From positions 62,001 through 126,000 of the forward strand of contig CAWGOF010000002.1 of the NCBI GenBank assembly GCA_963824225.1: 64,000 nt of DNA, in the 5' to 3' direction. Of this stretch, positions 1 to 8,600 are shown piece by piece. This DNA comes from CAWGOF01 sp963824225. Its GTDB lineage: Bacteria > Acidobacteriota > Polarisedimenticolia > Polarisedimenticolales > Polarisedimenticolaceae. Below the pieces are notes generated by a model. The model had not been told where the DNA came from. It worked only from the letters and a program-made list of their open reading frames with translations, and made no database searches. The position numbers were made by a program, and so were the translations under genes. The first letter of the stretch is position 1; every line of letters begins with the position of its first letter.

Positions 1-2114
1 GTCGAGCCGGTTCAGGAACTCCGGGCTCAGCGTGCGCTTGACCTCGTTCATCACCAGGTCGCGGCGGTCCTTGAACGCCTGCTCCCGATCCTCGCTCTTG
101 AACCCCATCTTGCCGCCGGTCCGCGCGACGTGCTGGGAGCCGATGTTCGACGTCATGATCACGATCGTGTTCTTGAAGTCGACCTGCTGGCCGTACGCAT
201 CCGTGATCAACGCCGTCCTCCAGGACCTGCAGCAGGATGTTCAGCACGTCGGGATGCGACTTTCTCGATCTCGTCGAGCAGGATCACGCTGTACGGCTGA
301 CGCTTGATGCGCTCGGTGAGCTGGCCGCCCTCCTCGTGACCCACGTAGCCCGGGGGCGAGCCGATCATCTTCGCGATCGCGTGCTTCTCCATGTACTCCG
401 ACATGTCGAAGCGCACCAGGGCCCGCTCCGAGTCGAACAGGAACTCGGCCAGCGTTCGCGCGACCTCGGTCTTGCCCACGCCGGTCGGGCCGAGGAACAC
501 GAACGACCCGATCGGCCGATTCGGGTTCTTCAGGCCCGCCCGCGAGCGGCGGATCGCCCGGGCCAGGGCGGAGATCGCCTCGTCCTGACCGACGATGCGC
601 TGGTGCAGGTAGTCCTCCATGTGATGAGCTTGTCGGCCTCGTCCTCGGCCACGGACTGGATCGGAATCCCGGTCCACCGCGAGATGACCTCCTCGACGTC
701 CGCCCGCGTCACATCGAGAATCCGGTTGCACTCCTCTTCGTAGACGCTGCTTGCGCTCCTCGTGCTGCCGCGCTGAGGTTGACCTCCTCGTCGTGGTACG
801 CCACGGCCTCGTCGAAGTCCTTGCGCGCGAGCGCGCTCTTCATCCCCTCGACGGCGCGGCGTAGCTCGCGCTCGATGCTTCTTGATCTCGGCGTACGAGG
901 TGCGTCTTGGCCAGCTTGACCCGCGCCCCGGCCTCGTCCAGAACGTCGATCGCCTTGTCCGGGAGGAACCGGTCGGTGATGTATCGGTTGGACTGGAACA
1001 CGGCGGCGTGCATCGCATCGGCGGAGAAGCGCACGCCGTGGAACCGCTCGTAGCGCTCCTTCACCCCGTCCAGGATGGCGAACGTCTCGTCCTCGCTCGG
1101 CGGCCGGATCTGTGATCGGCTGGAACCGCCGGACGAGCGCGCGGTCCTTCTCGATGTACTTGTGATAGTCGCGCGGCGTCGTCGCGCCGATGCACTGGAC
1201 CTCGCCGCGCGACAGGGTGGGCTTGAGGATGTTCGCGGCGTCGAGCGAGCCCTCGGCCGACCCCGCGCCGATCAGCGAGTGGATCTCGTCGATGAAGATG
1301 ATCACGTCGTCGGAGCGACGTCAGCTCGGTGATGATCCCCTTGAGCCGCTCCTCGAACTGCCCGCGGTACTTCGTGCCCGCGACGACGAGCGACAGGTCG
1401 AGGGCCAGGATGCGCTTGTTGCAGCAGGGAGGGCGGGACTTCGCCGTCGACGATCCGCGTGGCCAGTCCCTCGACGATCGCGGTCTTGCCCACGCCCGGC
1501 TCGCCCAAGAGCACCGGGTTGTTCTTGCGCCGCCGGGACAGGACCTGCACGACCCGCTCGAGCTCGGCGTCGCGACCGATCAGCGGATCGAACACGCGGC
1601 GCTCGGCCATCTCCGACAGATCGCGCGAGAACTCGTTGAGGAACGGCGTCTCCTTCTTCTTCTTCGGCATCGCTCGGCGCTTGTAGATGTTGACCGCGTC
1701 TTCGCGCACGGCGTAGAGCCGCATCCCGCGCTCGGCCAGCATGCCGGCCGGCGGGCGAGTCCTCCAGGCGCAGCAGCCCGAGCAGGATGTGCTCGGTTCC
1801 GATCGTGCGGATGCATCAGCCGCTCGGCTTCTTCCTCGGCGTACTGCAGGGCGCTCTTGGCCTCTTCGCTGAACGGGATCTCGACCGACGTCGAGAGCTT
1901 CTCGCGCGCCGGGCCGCGGCGCTCGAGCTCGGTCTGCAGCAGGTCCATCGAGACGTTCGCCCGCGTGAACAGCTCACGCGTCGTCTCCTCGCCTTCCTTC
2001 AGCAGGCCGAGCAGCAGGTGCTCGGTCCCGATCACCTTCGCACCCTGCTGGCTCGCCTCGTAGCTTGGCGAGGAACAGGATCCGCTTGGCCTTTTCGGTG
2101 AACTTCTCGAACAT
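1..2114 (-). pseudogene. clpC: ClpC-type Clp protease ATPase, 3'-truncated and split by about 13 indels
   Basis: This is the AAA+ unfoldase that feeds proteins to ClpP. The start reads MFEKFTEKAKR, the usual ClpC N-terminus. Downstream, in shifting frames, come two Clp_N repeats (IGTEHLLLGLL, IGTEHILLGLL), Walker A GEPGVGKT, Walker B IIFIDEIHSL, the middle domain (HEERKQ), the second Walker A GPTGVGKT, SPPGYVGHEEG and LLDEIEK. The C-terminal part lies beyond position 1. Frame changes fall near 2065, 1811, 1745, 1427, 1319, 1113, 899, 879, 771, 750, 619, 260 and 207. All are single-base insertions except a deletion near 619. Conservation is perfect between lesions, so consensus error is likelier than decay. 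It lies 48 bases downstream of lolD. Confidence 0.9.
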
Positions 2115-2162
2115 GGTCGAAAGCCCTCGGTGCCGAGGAATTCCCGGGAAAAAGCTCAAAAA

Positions 2163-2906
2163 CTATACCACAGGGCCTCGTGCCTCTTCGGACTCCGGCC
2201 CGGCGAAGAACCAGTCCCTGGCGCGACCTTCGAGAACTCCCAAGCGTCCGTCTTCCAGGCGCAGGACGCGATCGCACCCGGAGGCCAGCCGCTCGTTGTG
2301 AGTCGCGAGCACGAGAGAGAAAGAACGCTCGACCTGCAGTTCGCGCAACAGTGCGAACACACGTCTTCCGCTCGCCGGGTCCAGGTTCCCGGTCGGCTCG
2401 TCGGCCAGCAGGATCTCCGGCCGACCGACCAGCGCCCGCGCAATCGCAACTCGCTGCTGCTCCCCGCCCGAAAGCGCGGCCGGCCGGTGGGTGAGCCGGG
2501 ACTCGAGGCCCAGCCGCCCGAGGATCTCGCGCGCCGCGGCTTCGACGTCGGTGGTCGATCGACCCAGGCGGAGCGGCATGGCCACGTTCTCGACGGCCGT
2601 GAACTCCGGCAGCAGATGGTGGAACTGGAACACGAACCCCACCACGCGGTTACGGAACTCGGCCCGCGCCCGACCGTCGAGGCCCAGCACGTCCCGTCCG
2701 CGGTGCACGAGCCGGCCCGAGTCCGGACGGTCGAGGGCGCCCAGGACGTGCAAGAGCGTCGATTTCCCGACGCCGGAGTCGCCGACGACCGCGACCGTCT
2801 CGCCCGCGGCGATCGTCAGGTCGAGGCCCCGGAGGACCTCGATCCGCTGCGGTTCGCGGCCGTACGACTTGCACAGCCCGAAGGCGCCCAGAACGGTCTC
2901 ACTCAT
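2163..2906 (-). CDS. lolD: Lipoprotein-releasing ABC transporter ATPase LolD
   Basis: LolD hydrolyses ATP on the inner face of the inner membrane to drive LolC/E extraction of lipoproteins towards LolA. The 247-residue protein has Walker A GDSGVGKST near residue 42, the ABC signature LSGGEQQRVAIARAL, and Walker B with the following segment ILLADEPTGNLD. The ATG at 2906 overlaps the lolE stop (ATGAGTGA), so the two genes should be translationally coupled. The closely related MacB/FtsE ATPases are the alternative, but adjacency to a LolC/E-type permease favours LolD. The frame is intact although both neighbours carry indels. Confidence 0.9.
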   Translation of the reverse strand: MSETVLGAFGLCKSYGREPQRIEVLRGLDLTIAAGETVAVVGDSGVGKSTLLHVLGALDRPDSGRLVHRGRDVLGLDGRARAEFRNRVVGFVFQFHHLLPEFTAVENVAMPLRLGRSTTDVEAAAREILGRLGLESRLTHRPAALSGGEQQRVAIARALVGRPEILLADEPTGNLDPASGRRVFALLRELQVERSFSLVLATHNERLASGCDRVLRLEDGRLGVLEGRARDWFFAGPESEEARGPVV

Positions 2907-4162
2907 GCCGGATCGCCTCGACCGGATCGAGCTGGCCGCCTTCCACGCCGGGTACAGCGTCGCCGCGAGGGATACGGCGAGCGCGGCCAAGCCGACGACG
3001 ACGACGTCGACGGTTCGCGGCGCGAACGGGACGTGGGACAGGTAGTACACCTCCGGATTGAGGGGGATCAGGTGGTAGTGATCGAGCCACCAGCGCCGCG
3101 GTCGTTCCGAAGACGAGCCCGAGCGGGGTCCCGACGGCCCCGATGATCAGCCCCTGCAGCACGAACACCGTCGCGATGCCGCGGGGTTCGGCGCCCATCG
3201 CGCACAGGGTGCCGATCTCCTTGACCTTGTCCGAGACCATCAGGATCAGCGTCGATACGATGTTCAGGGCCGCGACGACGACGATCAGTCCGATCGCCAG
3301 GAACAACGAGCAGCTTCTCGGTGTTCAGCGCGCGGATCAGAGCCCGGTTCTGCTCGATGAGATCGACGACCATCCACTCCGCCCCGAGCGCCGCGCGCAG
3401 AGTCGCTTTGGACGATTGCAGCCGGCGCCAGTCGCGCAGCCGGACCTCGATCCACGAGCTGCGGCCCGGAGCGTGGAGCAGGCGGCGCGCGTCGTCGATT
3501 CCGACATACGCCCGCTGCGCGTCCTCGTCGAAGTGCTCGGACGCGTAGGTCCCCACGACCTCGAACACTTGGGAGTACGGTACCGGGCCCCACGGAGACA
3601 GCGTCACGTGCGGCACGATCAGCCGCACGGGGTCACCGACCGCGGCGCCGAGCCGTCGCGCGAGCTCCCGGCCGAGCACGATGCCGGCCCGTCCACTGGT
3701 GCCGCGCTCGGCCAGCGCCGCATACGGGTCCGCCGCGGGGTCCACGTCCGTGACCCGCGCCTGCTTCTCCGGCTCCACACCATGAACCTCGGCGAACGCC
3801 GGTAGGTCGACGCCCGCGCGCACGAGCATCGCTGGGGCGTAGAGGATCGGGGCCGCGGCCAACACACCGTTGACCTGCTCCGTGCGGGCGATCAGGTCGG
3901 GCGCGCCGTCGAACTCCCGATGGCTCACCGCCGGCACGACGGTGAGGTGCGCACCGCCGCGGAATATCCGCGACCGCACGTCCTCGACGAACCCGCTCAT
4001 CAGCGCGAGGGCGATCACCAGCGCGGCGGTCCCGACCGCGACGCCGGCGACCGAGATCACGGTGATGACCGACAGGAACGTCCGGCCTCGATGGACGCGC
4101 AGGTACCGCAACGCGAGATGCAGCTCGTAGGGCAGGCGGGCCGAGAGCGAGCGCCGGGCCAT
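2899..4162 (-). pseudogene. lolE: LolC/LolE-type lipoprotein-releasing permease, frame broken three times
   Basis: This is the inner-membrane permease partner of LolD. The start is ATG 4162 (MARRSLSARLPYEL). A transmembrane segment around residues 26-50 is followed by a large periplasmic MacB-like domain and then a C-terminal FtsX-type membrane domain (LAIGLIVVVAALNIVSTL, YYLSHVPFAPRTVDV). A one-base insertion near 3309, another near 3083 and a one-base deletion near 2937 move the frame through all three phases. The last frame ends in DPVEAIRHE and TGA, overlapping lolD. Sequence on both sides of each lesion is family-typical, so the damage is probably consensus error. A single permease implies a LolF-like homodimer or a second subunit elsewhere. 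Confidence 0.87.
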
Positions 4163-4167
4163 GCCGT

Positions 4168-4938
4168 TCAGCGCCGGTGGGCGGACCACGGACCGGTTCC
4201 ACCGTCCGTGCCCGCGAGCTCGTAGTTGAGCCAGCTCCCCCGAATCGACTTTCCATCGGCGCCAAGAAACCCCTCGAGCTCCATGGAGCGACCGAGCGAC
4301 GAGTCGATCCGCACCAGGAACAGCTTGCGGTTCACCAGGGTCCCTTGCAGACTGCCGCGGAAGCCACCGTCGAGCACGTACGTTCCGCCCACGATCGTGC
4401 CCGATTGCCTGAGCGTGAACGTCCCGCGCTGGGAGAACGGCAGCAACACGACCTCCCACACGCCGGTCACCGGACCCGCTTCGCCCTCGTCCGGCCGGTC
4501 GAGGGCCGCGATCTGCTGCTCGAGAAGCGCGATCCGTCGGATCCGCCCGAGGATACGCTCAGCCAGCTCGCGCTCGACCGCCCGTGCGCGCGCACCTTCG
4601 ACCTCCTCGGGGCCGATCTGATCGAGAACGGCTCGCGCCCGCTCGGGCGCTCCAGGCTCGGTCGAGGAGAGCGCGGCGTCGAGGGCCGCGTACAGATCGC
4701 CGAGTCGGGGCAAGCTCGTGGTCCGGCGTCGGCCAGCGGCACGGAACCGTGCCAGATCCTCCTCGAGCATCGAGCGCTCGACGCCGACCTCCGCCGCGAG
4801 CGCGGCCGCGGCGGGAGCGCTCGGTCCACCACCTTCCGCGGTCGGGGCATCGGCCGCCTCGACCCCGAGCCGCGCGGCCCATACGAACGAGAGAGCCGCG
4901 CACCCGACGCGTGCGGCGGTCCAGACCGACCGCCTCAC
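4168..4938 (-). CDS. Secreted protein with helical N-half and beta-rich C-terminal domain
   Basis: I do not recognise a named family for this 256-residue protein. Residues 1-30 form a signal peptide with an arginine start, a hydrophobic core and a likely cleavage after an AADA-like site. Residues 50-150 are Ala/Glu/Arg-rich and look like a helical hairpin or coiled coil. The last 100 residues alternate Gly and hydrophobic residues (GVWEVVLLPFSQRGTF, GGFRGSLQGTLVNRKL), which suggests a small beta-barrel. The GTG start at 4938 overlaps the upstream stop as GTGA, so it is coupled to the Asd-like gene. A periplasmic or outer-membrane location is inferred; the function is unknown. Confidence 0.7.
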   Translation of the reverse strand: MRRSVWTAARVGCAALSFVWAARLGVEAADAPTAEGGGPSAPAAAALAAEVGVERSMLEEDLARFRAAGRRRTTSLPRLGDLYAALDAALSSTEPGAPERARAVLDQIGPEEVEGARARAVERELAERILGRIRRIALLEQQIAALDRPDEGEAGPVTGVWEVVLLPFSQRGTFTLRQSGTIVGGTYVLDGGFRGSLQGTLVNRKLFLVRIDSSLGRSMELEGFLGADGKSIRGSWLNYELAGTDGGTGPWSAHRR

Positions 4939-5927
4939 GGCTCGGTCACCGTCAGCGCGGCGCGCACCGCCAGGTCGGCACGACGCGCCGGCAGCTCCCC
5001 GGCGACGACCCAGACCCAGAGCCCACCGTTCCCGTCCTCCGACACGTCGGCGACCGTCGTCGCTCCCTCGGCCGAAGCCTCGAGCGGAGTCCGCGGCGCG
5101 GCGCGTCCGCCGCCGGTCGATCGCACGCCGTGATCGTCGAGGGCCGCGCGTGCGTCGGCCGCCGTACCGCGGCATCGCACACGCAGCTGGGCCGCGTGTC
5201 CCAGGAACACGGGGACCACCGCGACGCGGAGCGCGAGCCGCTCGGTGGGCCAGTCCAGGAGGTGCCGCATCTCGCTCGCCACACGCCTTTCCGTGCGGAA
5301 CGCCGGATCCTCGACGTCGGCCAGCGGCAGCACGTTGAACGCGAGCTGGCGCGCGAAGACATCGCGCGGGACGGTCTCGAAGCTGAGCAGGCGGATCGTC
5401 TGCTCGCGTAGCTCGTCGAGGCCGGCGTCGCCGAAGTCCGCGGCCGGGCGCAGCACCATTGCCGTCGCCTCGTCCACGCCCAGCGCGCGCTCGAGCGGGA
5501 GCAGGACATCGAGCAGGAGCACGGTCAGCTCGTGCGGCACCGCGAGGATCGCCCCCTCGGTCGGAAGCGTCGGCTCCGGCCCCGCAGGCCGCACGATGCG
5601 TCGCCGTGGATCGGACAGGGCGTCGACGAGGTCGATCACCGTCCGATCGGGGGCCACGAGCGTTCCCACGGCGGCGGCGCTCGAACCGGCCTCGCACAGA
5701 AACACGACCTCGCGGCCCGCGATCTCGTCGAGATCGATCTCCTGGATCAATCGCGCTTCGTCGGCGTAGTCGCTGAGCACCGCTTCGCCGCCCGTATCCC
5801 CGTACAGCGCGACGCGCGCTCCCGGAACCCCTGCTCGGAACAGGGCCTCGCGGATCCGGCTGCCGTCCGGCGAGCCGGCGCCGACGACGGCGATGCGGGC
5901 GCTGCCCGCGCCCCTAGTCCGTGCCAT
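4935..5927 (-). CDS. Aspartate-semialdehyde dehydrogenase homologue without catalytic cysteine (USG-1-like)
   Basis: The 330-residue protein has the Asd/ArgC layout. It starts with a Rossmann motif (IAVVGAGSPDGSRIREAL), has FLCEAG at the end of the nucleotide domain, and continues with a dimerisation domain containing RQLAFNVLP. In active enzymes the catalytic Cys lies in an N-C-[ST] motif. Here the matching segment around 129-134 reads AVPHEL, with His-Glu in place of Asn-Cys. It is probably a non-enzymatic paralogue like the E. coli USG-1 protein. The start could be ATG 5927 or TTG 5933; I chose ATG. It lies between pssA and a secreted protein, so its role may not be amino acid synthesis. 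Confidence 0.75.
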   Translation of the reverse strand: MARTRGAGSARIAVVGAGSPDGSRIREALFRAGVPGARVALYGDTGGEAVLSDYADEARLIQEIDLDEIAGREVVFLCEAGSSAAAVGTLVAPDRTVIDLVDALSDPRRRIVRPAGPEPTLPTEGAILAVPHELTVLLLDVLLPLERALGVDEATAMVLRPAADFGDAGLDELREQTIRLLSFETVPRDVFARQLAFNVLPLADVEDPAFRTERRVASEMRHLLDWPTERLALRVAVVPVFLGHAAQLRVRCRGTAADARAALDDHGVRSTGGGRAAPRTPLEASAEGATTVADVSEDGNGGLWVWVVAGELPARRADLAVRAALTVTEP

Positions 5928-5944
5928 GGCCAACCCGCGGCGCG

Positions 5945-6715
5945 CTAGCGCAGGAGCGGTTCATCGGCGACCGGCTCGCTCGGCCGCTCTCGCGGGCCCG
6001 TCCTGGCGTTCAACGCGTTCCACAGGTACGTCGCCGGACCGGCGACGAGGTACAGACCGGCCACGCCCAGCATCACGGGTGCGGGCGCCACGGCGATCCC
6101 CACGAGGGTCGCGGCGATCGGCAGGACGTACAGGTACGATCGGCGACTGCGCAGCCCCAAACCCTTGAACGACGGATACCGAAACCGGCTGACCATCAGG
6201 AGTCCGAGGGTCGTGACGAGCGTCGCGACGGCCAGCGCGATCCAGCGCTGTTGGTCGACTCCGGGGAACGCATACGACAAACAGGCCACCGAGCCGCCGG
6301 CCATGGGCGAGGGACACCCGGCGAAGTACCGTTTGTCCGTCGCGCTGCTCTGGATGTTGAACCGCGCGAGCCGCATCGCGGCGCAGACCACGAACAGAAA
6401 CGCGACGAGCCAGCCCATCCGGCCCAGCGGAACGAGGGCCCAGTGGTACGCGAGCAGCGCGGGGGCCACACCGAAGGACACGATGTCGGCCAGCGAGTCG
6501 AACTCGTTCCCGAACGGCGACGACGTTCCGGTCATTCGCGCGATGCGTCCGTCGAGCCCGTCGAGGATCCCCGCCGCAATGACCAATAGCGAGGCCCGCT
6601 CGAACTCGCTGCGGAACGTCAGCACGAGGCTGTAGAAGCCGCAGAACAGGTTCCCGATGGTGAACAGCGTCGGTAAGAGGTAGATACCGCGCCGCAATCG
6701 AGTCGATCTCGGCAT
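5945..6715 (-). CDS. pssA: CDP-diacylglycerol--serine O-phosphatidyltransferase
   Basis: PssA makes phosphatidylserine from CDP-diacylglycerol and L-serine in the inner membrane. The CDP-alcohol phosphatidyltransferase signature is complete around residues 53-80 (LDGLDGRIARMTG followed by FGNEFDSLAD), supplying the metal-binding aspartates. Several hydrophobic membrane segments follow. Its 256 residues are normal for the Bacillus-like, membrane-embedded type. It lies 51 bases downstream of psd, whose product decarboxylates phosphatidylserine to phosphatidylethanolamine, so the two genes cover consecutive steps. Confidence 0.93.
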   Translation of the reverse strand: MPRSTRLRRGIYLLPTLFTIGNLFCGFYSLVLTFRSEFERASLLVIAAGILDGLDGRIARMTGTSSPFGNEFDSLADIVSFGVAPALLAYHWALVPLGRMGWLVAFLFVVCAAMRLARFNIQSSATDKRYFAGCPSPMAGGSVACLSYAFPGVDQQRWIALAVATLVTTLGLLMVSRFRYPSFKGLGLRSRRSYLYVLPIAATLVGIAVAPAPVMLGVAGLYLVAGPATYLWNALNARTGPRERPSEPVADEPLLR

Positions 6716-6766
6716 GGCTCCGTTCCGAATCCGGTCGTGATTCTGGCCGTTCTGGCCGCGTCATCA

Positions 6767-7390
6767 CTATAACGGAAACGTGCCCGGTGGGCCGGCAGGC
6801 GGCCGACGCCGGGCCAGGACCGAACGCCCGGCGACGACGCGCTGCCCGCGCCGGACCACGGGCTCGGCGCCCGGCGGCAGATCCACGTCGACACGCGATC
6901 CGAATCGAATCAGGCCGACGCGCTGCCCCGCGACCAGCGGCTGGCCCGGCGCGACGCGAACTACCACCCGACGGGCGATGAGACCGGCCACGAGGGTGAA
7001 CCGCACCGGCCCCTCCTCCGCGTCGATCTCGATCTCCAGGCGCTCGTTGCATTCGGGAGCGTCGTCGCGGAACGCGGCCCGAAAGCGGCCGGGTGTGCGC
7101 CGCACACCGAGAACGGTTCCGGCGACAGGGGCACGACACACGTGGACGTCGAACACGTTCATGAACACCGAGATCTTCCGGTCGTTGACGGCGAGGATCC
7201 GACCGTCGGCCGGGCTCAGGACGACGTGCAGGTCGGACGGTGGCTCGCGATCGGGATCGCGAAAGAACCAGGTCACGAACGCGGTCAGGGCGAGCAGCGC
7301 GAACGCCACGAGCGGGTGGACCCAGATCGCCGCCACGCTCAACGCGGCGAGCGGGACGCAGAACCACACACCATCGCGGTCGATCCGCAC
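6767..7390 (-). CDS. psd: Phosphatidylserine decarboxylase proenzyme (short type)
   Basis: This enzyme converts phosphatidylserine to phosphatidylethanolamine using a pyruvoyl group made by self-cleavage. The 207-residue protein is the short form. It has two N-terminal hydrophobic segments (residues 9-43) and conserved blocks SPADGRI, FMNVFDVHVCRAP and ECNERLEI. The cleavage site is RFGSRVDV near residue 165, where cleavage before Ser would leave the pyruvoyl alpha chain. The C-terminus is Arg/Pro-rich. It is followed by pssA, and rimI ends 18 bases upstream of its start. Confidence 0.93.
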   Translation of the reverse strand: MRIDRDGVWFCVPLAALSVAAIWVHPLVAFALLALTAFVTWFFRDPDREPPSDLHVVLSPADGRILAVNDRKISVFMNVFDVHVCRAPVAGTVLGVRRTPGRFRAAFRDDAPECNERLEIEIDAEEGPVRFTLVAGLIARRVVVRVAPGQPLVAGQRVGLIRFGSRVDVDLPPGAEPVVRRGQRVVAGRSVLARRRPPAGPPGTFPL

Positions 7391-7408
7391 GTTTCCCCCG
7401 ACCGCGCA

Positions 7409-7891
7409 CTATACCCGGCGCGGCTCCCCCGGCTCCACGAGCGCGAGGACACAGGTCATGACGATCGCGTCCTCGCCCTCGATGGCGTAGTAGTTGCGCC
7501 TTCGCCCGGTCTCGTGAAACCCGTGGCGCTCGTAGAGCCGCCGGGCCGCTACGTTCGAGGGACGCACCTCGAGCGTCGCCCGTGTGCAGCCCCGGGCGGC
7601 GGCCTCGGCGATCAACCGTCTCAGGAACCAGCCTCCGACGCCCCGGCCGCGCTCGAGCGGATGCACGGCGAGGTTGTTGATCGCCAGCTCGTCGTCGACG
7701 AGCCAGAGGCAAGCGTAGGCCAGGACCCGATCGCCGAGCACCGCGACACGATTCCACCCCAGGGGGTTGCGCACGATCTCGTGCAGGAAGTGCTCGCGTT
7801 TCCACGGCGTCGGGAACGACGCGCGCTCGATCGCGAGGATCGGTTCGAGGTCCTCCGCTCGCATCGTCCGGATCGACGGCTCACTCCCCAT
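7409..7891 (-). CDS. rimI: Ribosomal protein S18-alanine N-acetyltransferase RimI
   Basis: RimI is a GNAT enzyme that acetylates the N-terminal alanine of ribosomal protein S18. The 160-residue protein shows the acetyl-CoA binding block HPLERGRGVGGWFLRRL, the ARGCTRATLEVRPSN strand, and the C-terminal YERHGFHETGRRRNYY typical of RimI. The ATG start at 7891 overlaps the 3' end of tsaB by 11 bases. The tsaB-rimI pairing is common in bacteria and supports the specific name over a generic GNAT. Confidence 0.9.
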   Translation of the reverse strand: MGSEPSIRTMRAEDLEPILAIERASFPTPWKREHFLHEIVRNPLGWNRVAVLGDRVLAYACLWLVDDELAINNLAVHPLERGRGVGGWFLRRLIAEAAARGCTRATLEVRPSNVAARRLYERHGFHETGRRRNYYAIEGEDAIVMTCVLALVEPGEPRRV

Positions 7892-8600
7892 CGCGAGCGT
7901 CCTCCACGACCGGTGGGCGCAGGTAGATCGGTGCGAGATCGGCCGGACGGTCGAACGCCCCCTGGACCAGGGCCAGCCATCCTGCGGCGGCGGCGACCGC
8001 GTGCGCCGTCTTGCCGCATGCGTGGCCGTGCACGGTTGCAATCGTTCGAGCCAGCTCTTCCTGTCCGCGCATCGGGATCAAGATCCCGGGGCCGTCGGGC
8101 AGACCCGCGAGCTCCGCCGGATCGCCGAGCCAGGGCTCACCGATCGCCCGCGGCGGGCTCGATCGTGCGTCGTACCGCGCGGCGAAGATTTGGCCGCGGC
8201 CAGCGGACAGGATCGCGATCCGGTCGCGCTCGGCGGGACCGTGAGCCTGGGCCATGGCATCGAGCGTAGGCACGGCGGCGGTCGGCCGCCCGGAGGCGAT
8301 CGCGAGCCCACGGATCGTTCCGAGGCCGATGCGCACACCGGTGAACGATCCGGGTCCGCGCGTGGCCACGAAACCGTCGAGGCTCGACTTCGACCAGCCC
8401 GACTCGCCCAGGATGCGCTCGAGCATGCCCAACACGTGCGACGCATGGGACTCGGCCACGAGGTCCTCGACCGTCGCGACGACCTCGGGTGCTCCCGCGC
8501 CTGCGCTCCGCTCGACGAGCGCGGCGCTGCCCCACCACGTCGACAGGTCGAGGCTCGCCACCCGGCGGATCGCCCCCGACACACCGGCCCGTTCAACCAC
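7881..8600 (-). CDS. tsaB: tRNA threonylcarbamoyladenosine modification protein TsaB
   Basis: TsaB is the partner of TsaD (with TsaE) in adding the t6A group to A37 of ANN-decoding tRNAs. It is a catalytically inactive ASKHA-fold protein. The 239-residue sequence has the first strand ASLDLSTWWGSAALV, then ESHASHVLGML, and the hallmark ATRGPGSFTGVRIGL. The GTG start at 8600 sits in GTGGTTGA and overlaps the upstream GGDEF stop. There is no ATG upstream within reach. tsaD and tsaE are not in the window. Confidence 0.9.
   Translation of the reverse strand: MVERAGVSGAIRRVASLDLSTWWGSAALVERSAGAGAPEVVATVEDLVAESHASHVLGMLERILGESGWSKSSLDGFVATRGPGSFTGVRIGLGTIRGLAIASGRPTAAVPTLDAMAQAHGPAERDRIAILSAGRGQIFAARYDARSSPPRAIGEPWLGDPAELAGLPDGPGILIPMRGQEELARTIATVHGHACGKTAHAVAAAAGWLALVQGAFDRPADLAPIYLRPPVVEDARDGE

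Noticed and set aside
5961..7805. A 614-codon minus-strand frame across pssA, psd and rimI.
   Set aside because: Its composition is Arg/Ala-rich shadow sequence without motifs. The three genes in other frames are unambiguous.
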